Shown: positions 15,097 through 24,035, counted from the first letter of the stretch. The stretch: 36,604 nucleotides of DNA from Ktedonobacteria bacterium (GCA_027459785.1 DAIDGU010000015.1:1-36604), one strand, 5' to 3'. Made by a program: numbers and translations. The notes: a model not told the origin generated them from the sequence alone.

Positions 15097-17034
15097 CTAG
15101 AAGCCGACCACGTCGTTATAGATGTTGGGCGAACCGATGCCCGTCGCCATGTCATAGCCGTTCGTCACCGGGAACTTGCCATTGGTGGACGTGGTATATG
15201 ACGTGGTGCCAGCCGTGACGGTGGCCGCATGGTTGATGTCGTGGTAGTACAGCGTGTAGCCGGTAGACATACGGAACATGCTATACAGTTGCGCATCCAG
15301 GCAGCCCAGACGATGATGGTGGTAGCCCGCGCCCAAAGTGGCAATCGCGGCCCACAGCGGCGCGCCCGCGCTCGTCCCACCGACGCCCTGCCAGCCGGTG
15401 GTCGTGCAATCGCTGGCCGTCTTGCTGTCGGAGCAGTAGACGCCGTAGCCGCTATTCGGGTCGGTATTGATCGACACGTCCGGCAGCGCGCGACACTTCA
15501 CGCCACTGTTCTGGTGGCAGTACGAACCATACTCGCTATAGCTGCTGGCGACGCCGGGGCCGTACTGGTAGAACAGCGCGGCGTAATCCGTGCTGTTGCC
15601 GCCGCCGCCTGCGCCGAAGGGGCAATGCCCATAGTTCGTTCCCTGGTACGTGAACGTCCCGCTGGTGCAGTTGTTCAGCGTGTTCCAGACGTACTCTTTG
15701 CCGACGGGATAGCTCGGATTCGCCGTCGTCTGAGGATCAAACGTGCCATAGAACGACGTGCCGCCCACCGCTGTGACGTAGGGATTGTTTGATGGATCGT
15801 CCACTTCAACAGCGTTGGCATAGGCGGGGGTGTTTTTGGGACTCGTCGTGTAGAGATACTCGCAGTCGAAAGCACCGTTATCACCGGCGGCGGTGAAAAC
15901 ACTGATGCCTTCCATCGCCATCTCTTTGAGGTAGATCTCCTCGCCGGTGCGCTGGGCCTGCGGCGTGTCGGATTCGCAGCCACCCCAACTCAGGCTGAGT
16001 ACCTCAAGCTTGTTTTGCCGCGCGATGGTCGCCAGTTCATCCACATAGCCCTGCGTGGTGTTCGGCGCGTTATAGACATACATCGTCGGCACGCCGGGGG
16101 CCACCGCCAGGAACATGTCGATATCCAGCACGACTTCGAGCGCACCCTTGCGATCCGTCGGTCCACGATCGACATACAGGCTTTGGATATGCGTGTTGTA
16201 GAGACCGAACTGCTTCTCATAGGCTTGCACGTCGCTCAGCTTCCAGTTCGACAACTCGAAGACACCCACAGCGACACCGTCACCGTTCGTGCGGTGATAT
16301 ACCCCGTTCGCGTTATAGAGGCTGCGAATCTGCTGGGGCGTCAGGCCCGTGCTGCTCGGCGCACCACCATAATGCGGCTGGCGTCCGCCGTGGGCCTGGG
16401 GCTGGACGATGTGCGGATGAATGTGGTTGACGCTGTCCAGGCCGATGATGCCGGAGATCGTGCCGCTGAGCACATAGGGGACTTGCGGTGCGGTCGCGTT
16501 AGCATAAACGGCGGAACCGTCATGCAGCACATAATCATTGATCTGTGTCCGGAACGCGTGGTTCACCGCCGCTGTCGTGCCAACATAATCCATCAGGAAG
16601 ACGCTGGACGAGGCAGTCAGTTGCAGCCCCTGCGCCCGCATATAGTGGTCGATGGCGGCGCGCTGCGCAGCGGTCGGCCCAAACATGCGTTCGAAGGCAC
16701 CCGTTCCCAGCCAGTGCTGATACAGCACGCTTCGCGGGTTATATTCCTCTGCCAACAGATTGTTGAGTTGCGCCTGATTATTCGGCGCGATGACCAACTC
16801 GATGTCTAGCGCCGCGCCGGCAGCGTGGGGCCGCACGAGGTGCGCCGCGCGCAGTTGCGCCGGTGCCAACACCTGGGGCAGCGTCACGAATTTCGGTGTG
16901 ACCGCAGCCTGCACTGGGGGGACGAACGTGCCTGCCGCCGATATAAACAGCGTGGCACATGCACTAACAACCAGCACCGCCAGGCGCACCCGCGCGCCCA
17001 ACTCGTGCCGCACCGGGGAAAGATTTCCGTTCAC
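15097..17034 (-). CDS. Secreted S53 peptidase (sedolisin/kumamolisin-type) with pro-domain
   Basis: An acid serine-carboxyl protease made as a preproenzyme. An N-terminal hydrophobic segment (VRLAVLVVSACATLFISAAG) is a signal peptide. The pro-kumamolisin domain (about 50-200) contains NPRSVLYQHWLG and HAFRTQINDYVL. In the catalytic domain the triad is Glu300 and Asp304 (ALEVVLDIDMF) and Ser555 (GGTSAGAP), with oxyanion Asp385 (AAGDNGA). The C-terminus has the calcium site (YHDINHAA ... GYDMATGIGSPN). Length is 645 from GTG 17034, chosen because GGAGG lies 5 nt upstream; a GTG four codons earlier (17046) has no room for a site. Several Cys pairs suit export. Sedolisins work at low pH, suggesting extracellular protein scavenging. 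Confidence 0.93.
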   Translation of the reverse strand: MNGNLSPVRHELGARVRLAVLVVSACATLFISAAGTFVPPVQAAVTPKFVTLPQVLAPAQLRAAHLVRPHAAGAALDIELVIAPNNQAQLNNLLAEEYNPRSVLYQHWLGTGAFERMFGPTAAQRAAIDHYMRAQGLQLTASSSVFLMDYVGTTAAVNHAFRTQINDYVLHDGSAVYANATAPQVPYVLSGTISGIIGLDSVNHIHPHIVQPQAHGGRQPHYGGAPSSTGLTPQQIRSLYNANGVYHRTNGDGVAVGVFELSNWKLSDVQAYEKQFGLYNTHIQSLYVDRGPTDRKGALEVVLDIDMFLAVAPGVPTMYVYNAPNTTQGYVDELATIARQNKLEVLSLSWGGCESDTPQAQRTGEEIYLKEMAMEGISVFTAAGDNGAFDCEYLYTTSPKNTPAYANAVEVDDPSNNPYVTAVGGTSFYGTFDPQTTANPSYPVGKEYVWNTLNNCTSGTFTYQGTNYGHCPFGAGGGGNSTDYAALFYQYGPGVASSYSEYGSYCHQNSGVKCRALPDVSINTDPNSGYGVYCSDSKTASDCTTTGWQGVGGTSAGAPLWAAIATLGAGYHHHRLGCLDAQLYSMFRMSTGYTLYYHDINHAATVTAGTTSYTTSTNGKFPVTNGYDMATGIGSPNIYNDVVGF

Positions 17035-17232
17035 CGTTTCCTCCACCTCTCATAACCCATACTTCAACCTAAACGTGACGGTCAGCGTAATTTGGAGAGC
17101 TTTTTTAGTTCAAGCATGTAAATCATACTTGTTCATATGGTATACGAGAATCATGCATAGTGCCAATAGCTAGGTAGAAAGTCACAGAGGCGCACGCTTC
17201 TTGTGTTGCATGCCGCGTAACCAGGGTGATGG

Positions 17233-17261
17233 TTGTCGCGTTTGCACAGTAGAGATACAAT
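17233..17261 (+). promoter_or_regulatory. Candidate promoter of the lipid-glycosylation cluster
   Basis: TTGTCG (17233-17238), a 17-bp spacer and TACAAT (17256-17261) match the sigma-70 consensus 4/6 and 5/6. They lie 54 nt before the first acyltransferase ATG. No other good candidate was seen in the 270-bp divergent gap. Confidence 0.5.
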
Positions 17262-17315
17262 GATCCTGGCGCGCGATCCTCCTTTCAATCAGGCAATGAT
17301 CAGGGGACAACAGGC

Positions 17316-18263
17316 ATGCTCTATCGGCTTTACGTGTCCATGCAGCGGTTGGCGGGGATGATTCCCCGGCGGATGCGCTGGCGTATCGGTGGCTTCATCG
17401 CGCAGGCGGTGTATTGGCTGTGGCCGGCCAAGCGGCAGGCGACATTACAGAACATGAGTGTCGTGCTGGGCTTGCCCGTGCGGCATCCGCGCGTGCAGCG
17501 CACGGCGCGGCTTTCGTGGCGCAACTATGGTCGTTTCAGCGGCGATCTCTTCGATCTGCCGAACCATCCCCCCGCCTTTTACATCAACGCGATCACCGAT
17601 CTGACGGGTCCGCCGCTGCCCGACGGCACGATGCGCGCGTTGCAGTTGGTGGATGAGGCGCGGGCGCTGGGCAAGGGCGTGGTGATCACCACCGGCCATT
17701 ATGGTCACTGGGACGTGGCCGGGATGCTCGTGGCCTCGCGCGCACCGCTCTACGTCATCGCCGAGGCGCTGCCGGATGAGCGCCTGAATCGGCTGTTGCA
17801 AGAGCAACGCCAGGGCATGGGCATGAGCGTGCTGATGATCGAAGATGCCCTGCGCCCGATGATGCGCCTGCTACGCGCCGGCGACATGATCGCCACGCCG
17901 GTCGATCGCCCCGTGCCACCGAATGAAGGCATCCCCGTCACGTTCTTCGGCAAAACGGCCTATGTGCCGCGCGGCCTGGGCGCGCTGGCCGCACGCCTGG
18001 GGGCAGCCATCGTCGCCGGTTTCGTCTGGGGCGACCGCGACGGCGGCTATCGCGTCTTCGTCAATCCGCCGGTGGTGATCACTCCCAGCGGCGATCCCGA
18101 TGCCGATGCCATCTGCGCGACGCAGGTGATGTTCGACGCGCTGGAACGCATGATTCGCCAGGATCCGACGCAGTGGTATATGTTCCGGCCCTTCTGGCCG
18201 CACGCACAAGATGCCACGCCCGCCCCAACCCCCGTGGCGACAGAAGCAACCGCCCATGAATAA
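17316..18263 (+). CDS. Lysophospholipid/phosphatidylinositol-mannoside-type acyltransferase (LpxL/HtrB family), first copy
   Basis: A 315-residue membrane-associated acyltransferase that moves a fatty acyl chain onto a lipid or sugar hydroxyl. The catalytic HX4D motif is HYGHWD in GVVITTGHYGHWDVAGML. Further blocks are the basic N-terminal amphipathic part (LYRLYVSMQRLAGMIPRRMR), LLRAGDMIATPVDRP, VTFFGKTAYVPRGLGALAAR and the end DPTQWYMFRPFW, typical of the LpxL/PatA group. ATG 17316 is preceded by GGGGA. The last 8 nt overlap the next acyltransferase. The neighbours (GT4 and CDP-alcohol phosphatidyltransferase) point to PatA-like acylation of a phosphatidylinositol glycoside, not to lipid A, for which nothing else is present. 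The C-terminal 20 residues are a Pro/Ala/Thr tail. Confidence 0.88.
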   Translation: MLYRLYVSMQRLAGMIPRRMRWRIGGFIAQAVYWLWPAKRQATLQNMSVVLGLPVRHPRVQRTARLSWRNYGRFSGDLFDLPNHPPAFYINAITDLTGPPLPDGTMRALQLVDEARALGKGVVITTGHYGHWDVAGMLVASRAPLYVIAEALPDERLNRLLQEQRQGMGMSVLMIEDALRPMMRLLRAGDMIATPVDRPVPPNEGIPVTFFGKTAYVPRGLGALAARLGAAIVAGFVWGDRDGGYRVFVNPPVVITPSGDPDADAICATQVMFDALERMIRQDPTQWYMFRPFWPHAQDATPAPTPVATEATAHE

Positions 18264-19194
18264 AACGCGCCTCTTTCGCCTGGCTTTTCGCTGGCTGCCA
18301 CGGCTGCCACGCCCGCTAGTGCGGACCATCGCCAGCGGGGCGGCGATGGTCCTCTGGGCGGTCGCTGGCGGCACACGCCGCCGCGTGCGGGCGAATCTGG
18401 CGCACCTGCCCACCTTGGCGGCGAACCCCGGCGCGTTGGATCGCGTGACACGCCGCGCCTTCCGCGCATTACTGTTGAACTATGTCGATCTATTCATCCC
18501 GCCGACGCCAGGCATTGCGCGCCACATCGTCATCAAGAATAAGGCAGCCTATCAAGCAGTGGAAGCGGAAGGGCGGGGCATCATCTTCGTGGGGATGCAC
18601 AGCGGAAGCTTCGAGTGGGGCCAGTATGCCCTGCAAGAGTTCAGCGCCCGGCCCATCGTCGCGCCGGTGGAAACGCTGCAACCGCCCGCACTCTTCGAGC
18701 TGGTTTTGCAGGAACGCCGCAAGTCGGGCATCCACTTTTTGCCGATCAGTGAGAGCACGACCCTGCGCGAGATGATCGCGGCGCTACGCCGGGGCGACAA
18801 CGTGTTGGTGGCGCTGGACCGCGACGTACTCCAAACGGGGGTGATCATGCCGTTCTTTGGCGCGCCGGCGCGCATCCCCACCGGCCCCATCGCGCTAGCG
18901 CGGCTGACCGGCGCACGACTGGTGCAACTCAGCCTGTGGCGCGAAGAACATGGTCGTTTGGTTGGCGCGCTCAACCCCTTCCCACCAAATCTCGTGGGAC
19001 CGGATACACGCGGTGACGATGCGGTGCGCCGTGCGTTACAACCGATGGTGACGGCATTGGAACGCACGATCCTGGCGCACCCGGACCACTGGCTGGCGGC
19101 TTTCGCGGATGACATCTGGGTGACGGAGGCACCTGCCACGCCATCGCAGGCGAACGGGCAGGGTAACGGCAATTCCCGTGTTTCTGCCGGCTGA
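18256..19194 (+). CDS. Acyltransferase of the LpxL/HtrB family, second copy
   Basis: A 312-residue homologue of the preceding gene. The active-site motif is HX4E (HSGSFE in VGMHSGSFEWGQYAL), an accepted variant of HX4D. Later blocks are LRRGDNVLVALDRDV, MPFFGAPARIPTGPIALARL, and DHWLAAFADDIW. The start is ATG 18256, inside the last codons of the upstream gene (8-nt overlap), so translation is probably coupled; the frame is open upstream to 18211 only because it reads the partner's tail. Divergence between the copies suggests different acceptor positions or acyl donors. Function by context is assembly of an acylated glycolipid; a redundant or modulatory role is possible. Confidence 0.86.
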   Translation: MNKTRLFRLAFRWLPRLPRPLVRTIASGAAMVLWAVAGGTRRRVRANLAHLPTLAANPGALDRVTRRAFRALLLNYVDLFIPPTPGIARHIVIKNKAAYQAVEAEGRGIIFVGMHSGSFEWGQYALQEFSARPIVAPVETLQPPALFELVLQERRKSGIHFLPISESTTLREMIAALRRGDNVLVALDRDVLQTGVIMPFFGAPARIPTGPIALARLTGARLVQLSLWREEHGRLVGALNPFPPNLVGPDTRGDDAVRRALQPMVTALERTILAHPDHWLAAFADDIWVTEAPATPSQANGQGNGNSRVSAG

Positions 19195-19323
19195 ATAAGA
19201 TTCATGCCGTTTTAACATCCTGCGGATACACTGAATACGATAGAGCGAAACGGCTGGTATCGTGCTACAATAGGCACAATGATCAATCCGCTGCCCGGCA
19301 CAGCGCCGGAAAGGAGCTGGCGT

Positions 19324-20622
19324 TTGAAGATCGCCCTCGTTTCACCGTATGACTGGAGCTACCCCGGTGGGGTGCGCAGCCATATCGAGCACCTGGCAGC
19401 GGAGTTGCGCGCGCGCGGACATCAGGTGCGCATTCTGACGCCGGCCTCTGGCGCGGCGAGCCATGACGTGGAGTATGGCGTCTATAAGCTGGGCTGGGCC
19501 GCGCCGGTGCGCATCAACGGCTCGGTGGCGCGCGTGGCCGTGTCGCCGACGATGAAGCATGATCTGCGCCGGCTGCTGGAACGTGAGGCGTTCGACATCG
19601 TGCATCTACATGAGCCGTTCGTCTCCACCCTCACGCTGGCCATCCTGCGCCTGGCGCATGAGATGCAGACGCCGTGCATCGCCACCTTCCACGCCTCATC
19701 CAACCGGCGTACCTCGCCGACGGTGATGGCCTATGCGATGGCCAGCCCCTTCTTACGTTCGCATTTCGCGCGCCTAGATATGTGTATCGCCGTCTCTGAG
19801 ACCGCCCGCACGCACGTGGCGCGTTTTTTCGACACCGATTTTGCCATCATCCCCAACGGCATCGATCTGGCGCATTATGTCACCCAGCTACCACGCCTGC
19901 CACAGTTCGACGACGGTAAACGCAACGTCTTGTTTTTGGGACGCATGGAGCCGCGCAAAGGGCTGCGCTATCTGCTCAAGGCGATCCCGCTGGTGCGCGA
20001 CCAGTGTGGCGGGCCGGGGATGCCGCCGGTGCGCTTCATCTTGGCCGGCGAAGGGCCGGAACGTGCGTATTACCAGAAAATCGTCGCCAAACACGGCTGG
20101 GATGATGTCATCTTCACTGGCTATGTGAGCGATGCTGAGAAGCCCTCCTATTTCGCCAGCGCGGATATCTATTGCGCGCCCAGCACCGGCAACGAGAGCC
20201 AGGGCATCGTCCTGCTGGAAGGCATGGCCAGCGGCGTGCCGGTGGTAGCGTCGGATATTCCCGGCTATCGGTCCGTGATCACGGGGCCGGAGGTCGGCTT
20301 TTTGACGCCGCCACGCAACGCGGAGCGGCTGGCCTGGTCCATCTGCCATCTGCTGCGCGACGACACGCTGCGGGCGCGCGTGGGGCGCGCGGGCCAGGCG
20401 CGGGCTACGGATTACAGTTGGGAACGCATCACGGGGATGATCGAGCAGGCATATCTGGAAGGGCGGCTGCGGGCATTGCATCGACCACAACGCCGCCACC
20501 TTTGGTCGCTGCGCACCACAGCGCCGTTGCTGTCGTCGCTCGATCCGTCCGCCCTTCAAAGTGCGCATAGCGCGACTTCTGTCTGGGCTATTTCCCCTTT
20601 CGATGAAAATGTTGTAGAATAG
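19324..20622 (+). CDS. GT4 glycosyltransferase, PimA-like
   Basis: A 432-residue GT-B retaining glycosyltransferase that probably adds the first mannose to phosphatidylinositol at the inner face of the membrane. The N-domain has KIALVSPYDWSYPGGVRSHI with the Gly-Gly loop, and HLHEPFVSTLTLAIL as in PimA. The C-domain has NGID, FLGRMEPRKGLRYLLKAIP, GEGPE, and the donor motif EX7E (ESQGIVLLE, Glu291 and Glu299) with GMASGVPVVASDIPGY. The start chosen is TTG 19324, because AAGGAG lies 7 nt upstream and protein homology begins there. The ATG at 19279 has no ribosome site, and TACAAT just before it may be a -10 element. It is followed 24 bp later by the phosphatidyltransferase. Confidence 0.88.
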   Translation: MKIALVSPYDWSYPGGVRSHIEHLAAELRARGHQVRILTPASGAASHDVEYGVYKLGWAAPVRINGSVARVAVSPTMKHDLRRLLEREAFDIVHLHEPFVSTLTLAILRLAHEMQTPCIATFHASSNRRTSPTVMAYAMASPFLRSHFARLDMCIAVSETARTHVARFFDTDFAIIPNGIDLAHYVTQLPRLPQFDDGKRNVLFLGRMEPRKGLRYLLKAIPLVRDQCGGPGMPPVRFILAGEGPERAYYQKIVAKHGWDDVIFTGYVSDAEKPSYFASADIYCAPSTGNESQGIVLLEGMASGVPVVASDIPGYRSVITGPEVGFLTPPRNAERLAWSICHLLRDDTLRARVGRAGQARATDYSWERITGMIEQAYLEGRLRALHRPQRRHLWSLRTTAPLLSSLDPSALQSAHSATSVWAISPFDENVVE

Positions 20623-20646
20623 AAATAAATCTGGCGAGGGGTCGCT

Positions 20647-21306
20647 ATGTTCGGAACGCAGTTGCAGCGACGCGCACGATCGATTGCGGAACAGGTTGTG
20701 CGCCCGGTCGCGGCGTTGCACATTTCGCCGAATCTTGTCTCGCTCGCCGGCCTGGCCCTCACTGGGGTGGCCGCGCTCGTTATCGCGCTTGGCCCGTTAC
20801 GGTGGGGGGGAGCTTTAGTGTTGTTTTCGGGCGTCTTCGACATGTTCGACGGCGCAGTCGCGCGAGTGCAGCACTCTAGTTCGACCTTCGGCGCTTTCCT
20901 TGACTCAACGCTCGACCGCTATGCGGAAGGGATGATTTTTCTGGGAATCATCATCCACGCGACGCGCGCCGAGCCAGCCGGCGGCACCCAAACGGCGGTG
21001 CTCGCGCTGGCCTACAGCGCGGCGATCCTGTCACTGATTATCAGTTACATCCGCGCGCGCGCCGAAGGGTTGGGGATGGATTGCAAGGTTGGTATTATGG
21101 AACGCCCTGAGCGCGTGCTGTTGTTAGGAATTGGGCTGTTGCTGGGCAGTGAAGTCGGCTTGTTGTGGATGTTGGTGGCGTTTGTGGTTTTGACGGCATT
21201 TACCGGACTGCAACGCATCTTCCATGTGTGGCGCACCAGCGCCATAACGCCGGGAACGACTCCCGCCGCGCCCGCCCCGCGCAACGCCTCACGCCAGGCA
21301 CCATAA
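20647..21306 (+). CDS. CDP-alcohol phosphatidyltransferase (phosphatidylinositol-phosphate synthase-like)
   Basis: An integral membrane enzyme of 219 residues that transfers the phosphatidyl group from CDP-diacylglycerol to an alcohol. The complete family motif DGx2ARx8Gx3Dx3D is present: Asp68-Gly69, Ala72-Arg73, Gly82, Asp86 and Asp90, in MFDGAVARVQ and FGAFLDSTLDRY. About six spans follow. N-terminal ISPNLVSLAGLALTG and the length fit PgsA/PIS-type enzymes. Adjacency to a PimA-like glycosyltransferase and PatA-like acyltransferases argues for inositol(-phosphate) as substrate, as in the actinobacterial pgsA-patA-pimA locus; glycerol phosphate is the alternative. ATG 20647 has GAGGGG 5 nt upstream. 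Confidence 0.88.
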   Translation: MFGTQLQRRARSIAEQVVRPVAALHISPNLVSLAGLALTGVAALVIALGPLRWGGALVLFSGVFDMFDGAVARVQHSSSTFGAFLDSTLDRYAEGMIFLGIIIHATRAEPAGGTQTAVLALAYSAAILSLIISYIRARAEGLGMDCKVGIMERPERVLLLGIGLLLGSEVGLLWMLVAFVVLTAFTGLQRIFHVWRTSAITPGTTPAAPAPRNASRQAP

Positions 21307-21695
21307 CCGTTCACATACCTGCTCTGCCGGGCGGGTGCCACGTTCGCGTGCATCGGCTCCGGCGTGTACCGTTCGCTTTGAACGCGAATCTGCCGATATC
21401 TCACAGAGAGATATCTCGACCGGGCGGCCACCCCCTAGGGGTCGGGCCGCATACATGGTGTGCGCAAGTTGACGCCACCCAGCTTATTACCTGCATTGCT
21501 CCGTGCCAACGGACCAATGACAGAAGGGCCGCGCGAGTCTGATGGGCGTGTGAACGCCGTGGGTGTTGAGCCACCGCGCAGTGATCGGGCAAGTGCCTGT
21601 AAGGAATTGCAGACACAGGTTGCCTTTCACGCCGGGGTTGCTGCTCCGCCCCGCCTCACGCGCTTTCCAGCCCCGCCTGGGAAAGTTAGGAGAAC
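21307..21695 (+). other. 389-bp gap upstream of the NYN gene, with a perfect hairpin
   Basis: No gene is supportable. GATATCTC (21395-21402), a 5-nt loop and GAGATATC (21408-21415) form an 8-bp perfect hairpin without a T-tract. CCCCTAGGGG follows at about 21432. These may mark the end of the lipid operon or a regulatory leader. Short frames read here have no recognisable protein features. Confidence 0.4.
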
Positions 21696-23666
21696 ATGAA
21701 CGACAAGGATCTGCCCACCACCACTGGGCCACACGGCAGCGCCGCTGCCATCACCCCCCCCGTCGGCACTGACGCGCCGGGGACGCCACGCCCACGGCGG
21801 CATCGCCGCCCCACGCGCACAGGCCGCGCTGGCGAAAACGGCATGCCCGCCGAAGTGGCGACGGATGCCAAAACATCGGAAGAAAACACGGCCAACGTGG
21901 TCGCTGAACCCAGTGTGAGCGCCGAAAACGCCAGCACGCCCACGGAAACAAACCGCCCCGCACGCCGCCGTGGCCGCACCCGCAAGGCCGCGCCCCTTGA
22001 GGAGACCGAGGAGGCCGCACCCGAAACCGCCGGTGCGCACCTCACGACCGATCTCCCCACGGCAGAGACCGGCCCGGCACACGAGACGCCGAACACGATT
22101 ACGACGCCAACGCTGTTGGCTCCCGTGCCGACGCCCATCGCACTGCCCCCGGCCACCGCGCCTGCCGCCACCGCGCCACCGGCACCCACACAAGCGGCAC
22201 CAGCGACGCCGGCACCCGCACCCGCCACCACGGAGGCAACAGCGGAGGAAGCGCCGAAACACCGTTATCGCTTCGACCGCCGCACGGTTTCCACCACGTT
22301 TCCAAATGCGCCGACGACGCCCGCCCCCGCGCCCGGTCCGTTGCGCCGCCCCGGTCCACTTTCCAGCCAGTGGGCGCGCCCCGTCGCGCCGCCGCCGGTG
22401 GAAGAGGAAGAGGCCGCACCCGCCCCAGTCACCGCGCCGCCCCCTGTGGCCCCGCCGCCGGTGAGCTTCGCGCCGCCCGTCCGCCCGGCCCCCGTCGCGC
22501 CGCCGCCGGCCACCGCCGCACCGGCGACACCACCGCCCACGACCGCTGCACCGGAACCGGAAGAGATCGTGCTGCCCCGCGTTGTGCCGCCAACCCGCGC
22601 GGCCCGACCGATTCACACTATCCAACCGGAGGCGGAGCCGGAGGAAATTCAGATCGATGAAGGCGAGGACACCTTCACCGTGACCCCGCTGGCCAACAGT
22701 GACGACCTGGCGAACGTCGCTGATGCCACCTCTGATCGGCGCGGTCGCCGACGGCGGCGCGGCGGACGCAATGGCAACGGCCTGGCCCAGGAAAGCGATG
22801 AGCGCCCGGCTCCGGTCGCCGCTTCAGCGGCCCCGACACTGGCGCCGCCACGCTACCAGCAGCCCCCGGTTGCCACACCGCCAGCCACCGTCTCCCAGGT
22901 CGCGCCGGAAGTCCCCGCCTCGCCGTATGGCTCACCGGAACCGGCGAGCGCCCGTGGCTTCGGTTCCACCCCGCGTGGCGTCGCTTCGGAGTATCGGGGC
23001 CAGTCGTCGTTCTCGCACGGGCGCTTCGCGCGTGCCAGCAGCGAAGGTGGCCCGCCGATCTCCGCGAACCACCTGGCCAACATCATTATGGAGGGCATAC
23101 AACAGCAGACGGATCGTTTGCTGTCGGAACAGCGCCGTCACGGGCAAGCCTCGTCGTTCACCATCGCCATGCCTTCCACCGAGCGCGTCGGCGTCTTCGT
23201 GGATGTCGCCAACTTGCTCTATTCTTCGCGCAGCATGCGGTTGCCCATCGACTTTGGCCGCCTGCTCTCCTTCCTGCGTGCCGACCGTCGCCTGGTGCGC
23301 GCGCACGCTTATTGTCCCACTAGCCCCGAACCTTACGCTGATCAGCAATTCTTGCAAGCGGTGAAGGGCTTGGGCTATCGCATCACCACCAAGGATTACA
23401 AGACGTTTTCCAGCGGCGCGAAAAAGGCTGACTTGGATCTGGACCTGTGCATGGACATCGTGCGCATCGTGGACGCGCAAGCGGTCGATACCGTCGTCCT
23501 GGTCAGCGGCGACAGCGACTTCCTGCCGCTACTGGATTACTGCTCGGACCACGGTGTGCGCGTGGAAGTGGCGGCGTTCGATGAATCCACCGCCGCAATC
23601 CTGCGCCAAAGCTGCGATCTTTTCTTGAACCTTTCAGTCGTCGAAGAGATTCGCGCCGACCGCTAA
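21696..23666 (+). CDS. NYN-domain (LabA/DUF88, PIN-like) ribonuclease with long disordered N-terminus
   Basis: A 656-residue protein. The last 165 residues are a NYN domain, a PIN-fold nuclease probably acting on RNA. Visible acidic positions are Asp503 (VGVFVDVANLLYSS), KADLDLDLCMD near 560-570, and Asp606/Asp608 (LVSGDSDFLPLL). The first ~450 residues are low complexity, rich in Pro, Ala and Thr, with acidic stretches, Arg-rich patches (ARRRGRTRK; DRRGRRRRRGGRNGNG) and PPPV/APPP runs. This resembles the disordered RNA-binding arms of RNase E-type proteins and suggests RNA tethering or condensation. A short helical segment (NHLANIIMEGIQQQTDRLLS) precedes the nuclease. ATG 21696 has AGGAG 5 nt upstream. 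Such NYN proteins usually are 250-350 residues, so the arm is unusual. Confidence 0.85.
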   Translation: MNDKDLPTTTGPHGSAAAITPPVGTDAPGTPRPRRHRRPTRTGRAGENGMPAEVATDAKTSEENTANVVAEPSVSAENASTPTETNRPARRRGRTRKAAPLEETEEAAPETAGAHLTTDLPTAETGPAHETPNTITTPTLLAPVPTPIALPPATAPAATAPPAPTQAAPATPAPAPATTEATAEEAPKHRYRFDRRTVSTTFPNAPTTPAPAPGPLRRPGPLSSQWARPVAPPPVEEEEAAPAPVTAPPPVAPPPVSFAPPVRPAPVAPPPATAAPATPPPTTAAPEPEEIVLPRVVPPTRAARPIHTIQPEAEPEEIQIDEGEDTFTVTPLANSDDLANVADATSDRRGRRRRRGGRNGNGLAQESDERPAPVAASAAPTLAPPRYQQPPVATPPATVSQVAPEVPASPYGSPEPASARGFGSTPRGVASEYRGQSSFSHGRFARASSEGGPPISANHLANIIMEGIQQQTDRLLSEQRRHGQASSFTIAMPSTERVGVFVDVANLLYSSRSMRLPIDFGRLLSFLRADRRLVRAHAYCPTSPEPYADQQFLQAVKGLGYRITTKDYKTFSSGAKKADLDLDLCMDIVRIVDAQAVDTVVLVSGDSDFLPLLDYCSDHGVRVEVAAFDESTAAILRQSCDLFLNLSVVEEIRADR

Positions 23667-24020
23667 TACCCTCTGCGGGTAAAGTATGGATGCCGGAGGA
23701 CAGACATTCCTGTCTGTCCGGCCCTGCTGATCACAGTATGTACCCGAATAGGGGAGATAGCAGATAGCCGCCTTGTTACAAGCGCCCCACTCCGACAGCT
23801 CGGAGTGGGGCGCTGTCTCATACCTTTTTCGGGGAAAGACGGTGGATATTGGGACCGGACAGACAGGAATGTCTGTCCTCCGAGGGAGGGTGATGACAGA
23901 CAGGAATGTCTGTCCTCCGGGGGAGGGTGATGACAGACATTCCTGTCTGTCCTCCGGGGGAGGGTGAGGACAGACAGGAATGTCTGTCCTCCGGTATCCA
24001 TACTATTCACCCGCAAAGGG
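23667..24020. repeat. Composite hairpin-repeat block, family A, five units in an inverted frame
   Basis: Hairpin units start near 23699, 23859, 23896, 23933 and 23969. Three have loop GGAA on the plus strand and two (23699, 23933) have the inverse TTCC loop. The outer ends are inverted copies: ACCCTCTGCGGGT with GTATGGAT at the left, and, read on the minus strand, ACCCTTTGCGGGT with GTATGGAT at the right. The block therefore looks like a palindromic mobile-type element. It fills the convergent gap between the NYN and M32 genes and contains no gene. Confidence 0.85.
23781..23814 (+). terminator. Strong 15-bp hairpin, probable terminator of the NYN gene
   Basis: AGCGCCCCACTCCGA (23781-23795), loop CAGC, TCGGAGTGGGGCGCT (23800-23814), followed after nine bases by CCTTTTTC. 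It lies about 115 bp past the stop of the NYN gene, embedded in the repeat block. The T-run is slightly distant for a classical intrinsic terminator. Confidence 0.55.
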
Positions 24021-24035
24021 TCTCAGCAGGGGGGC

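Noticed and set aside
21627..22625. 332-codon minus-strand frame opposite the NYN protein arm
   Set aside because: Gly/Arg-rich mirror of the Pro/Ala-rich arm; expected from base composition.
23773..23967. Small protein encoded by the family A repeat block
   Set aside because: The frame consists of repeated hairpin sequence translated in one frame (recurrent TGMSVLRG-type peptides), a known type of spurious call in repeats.
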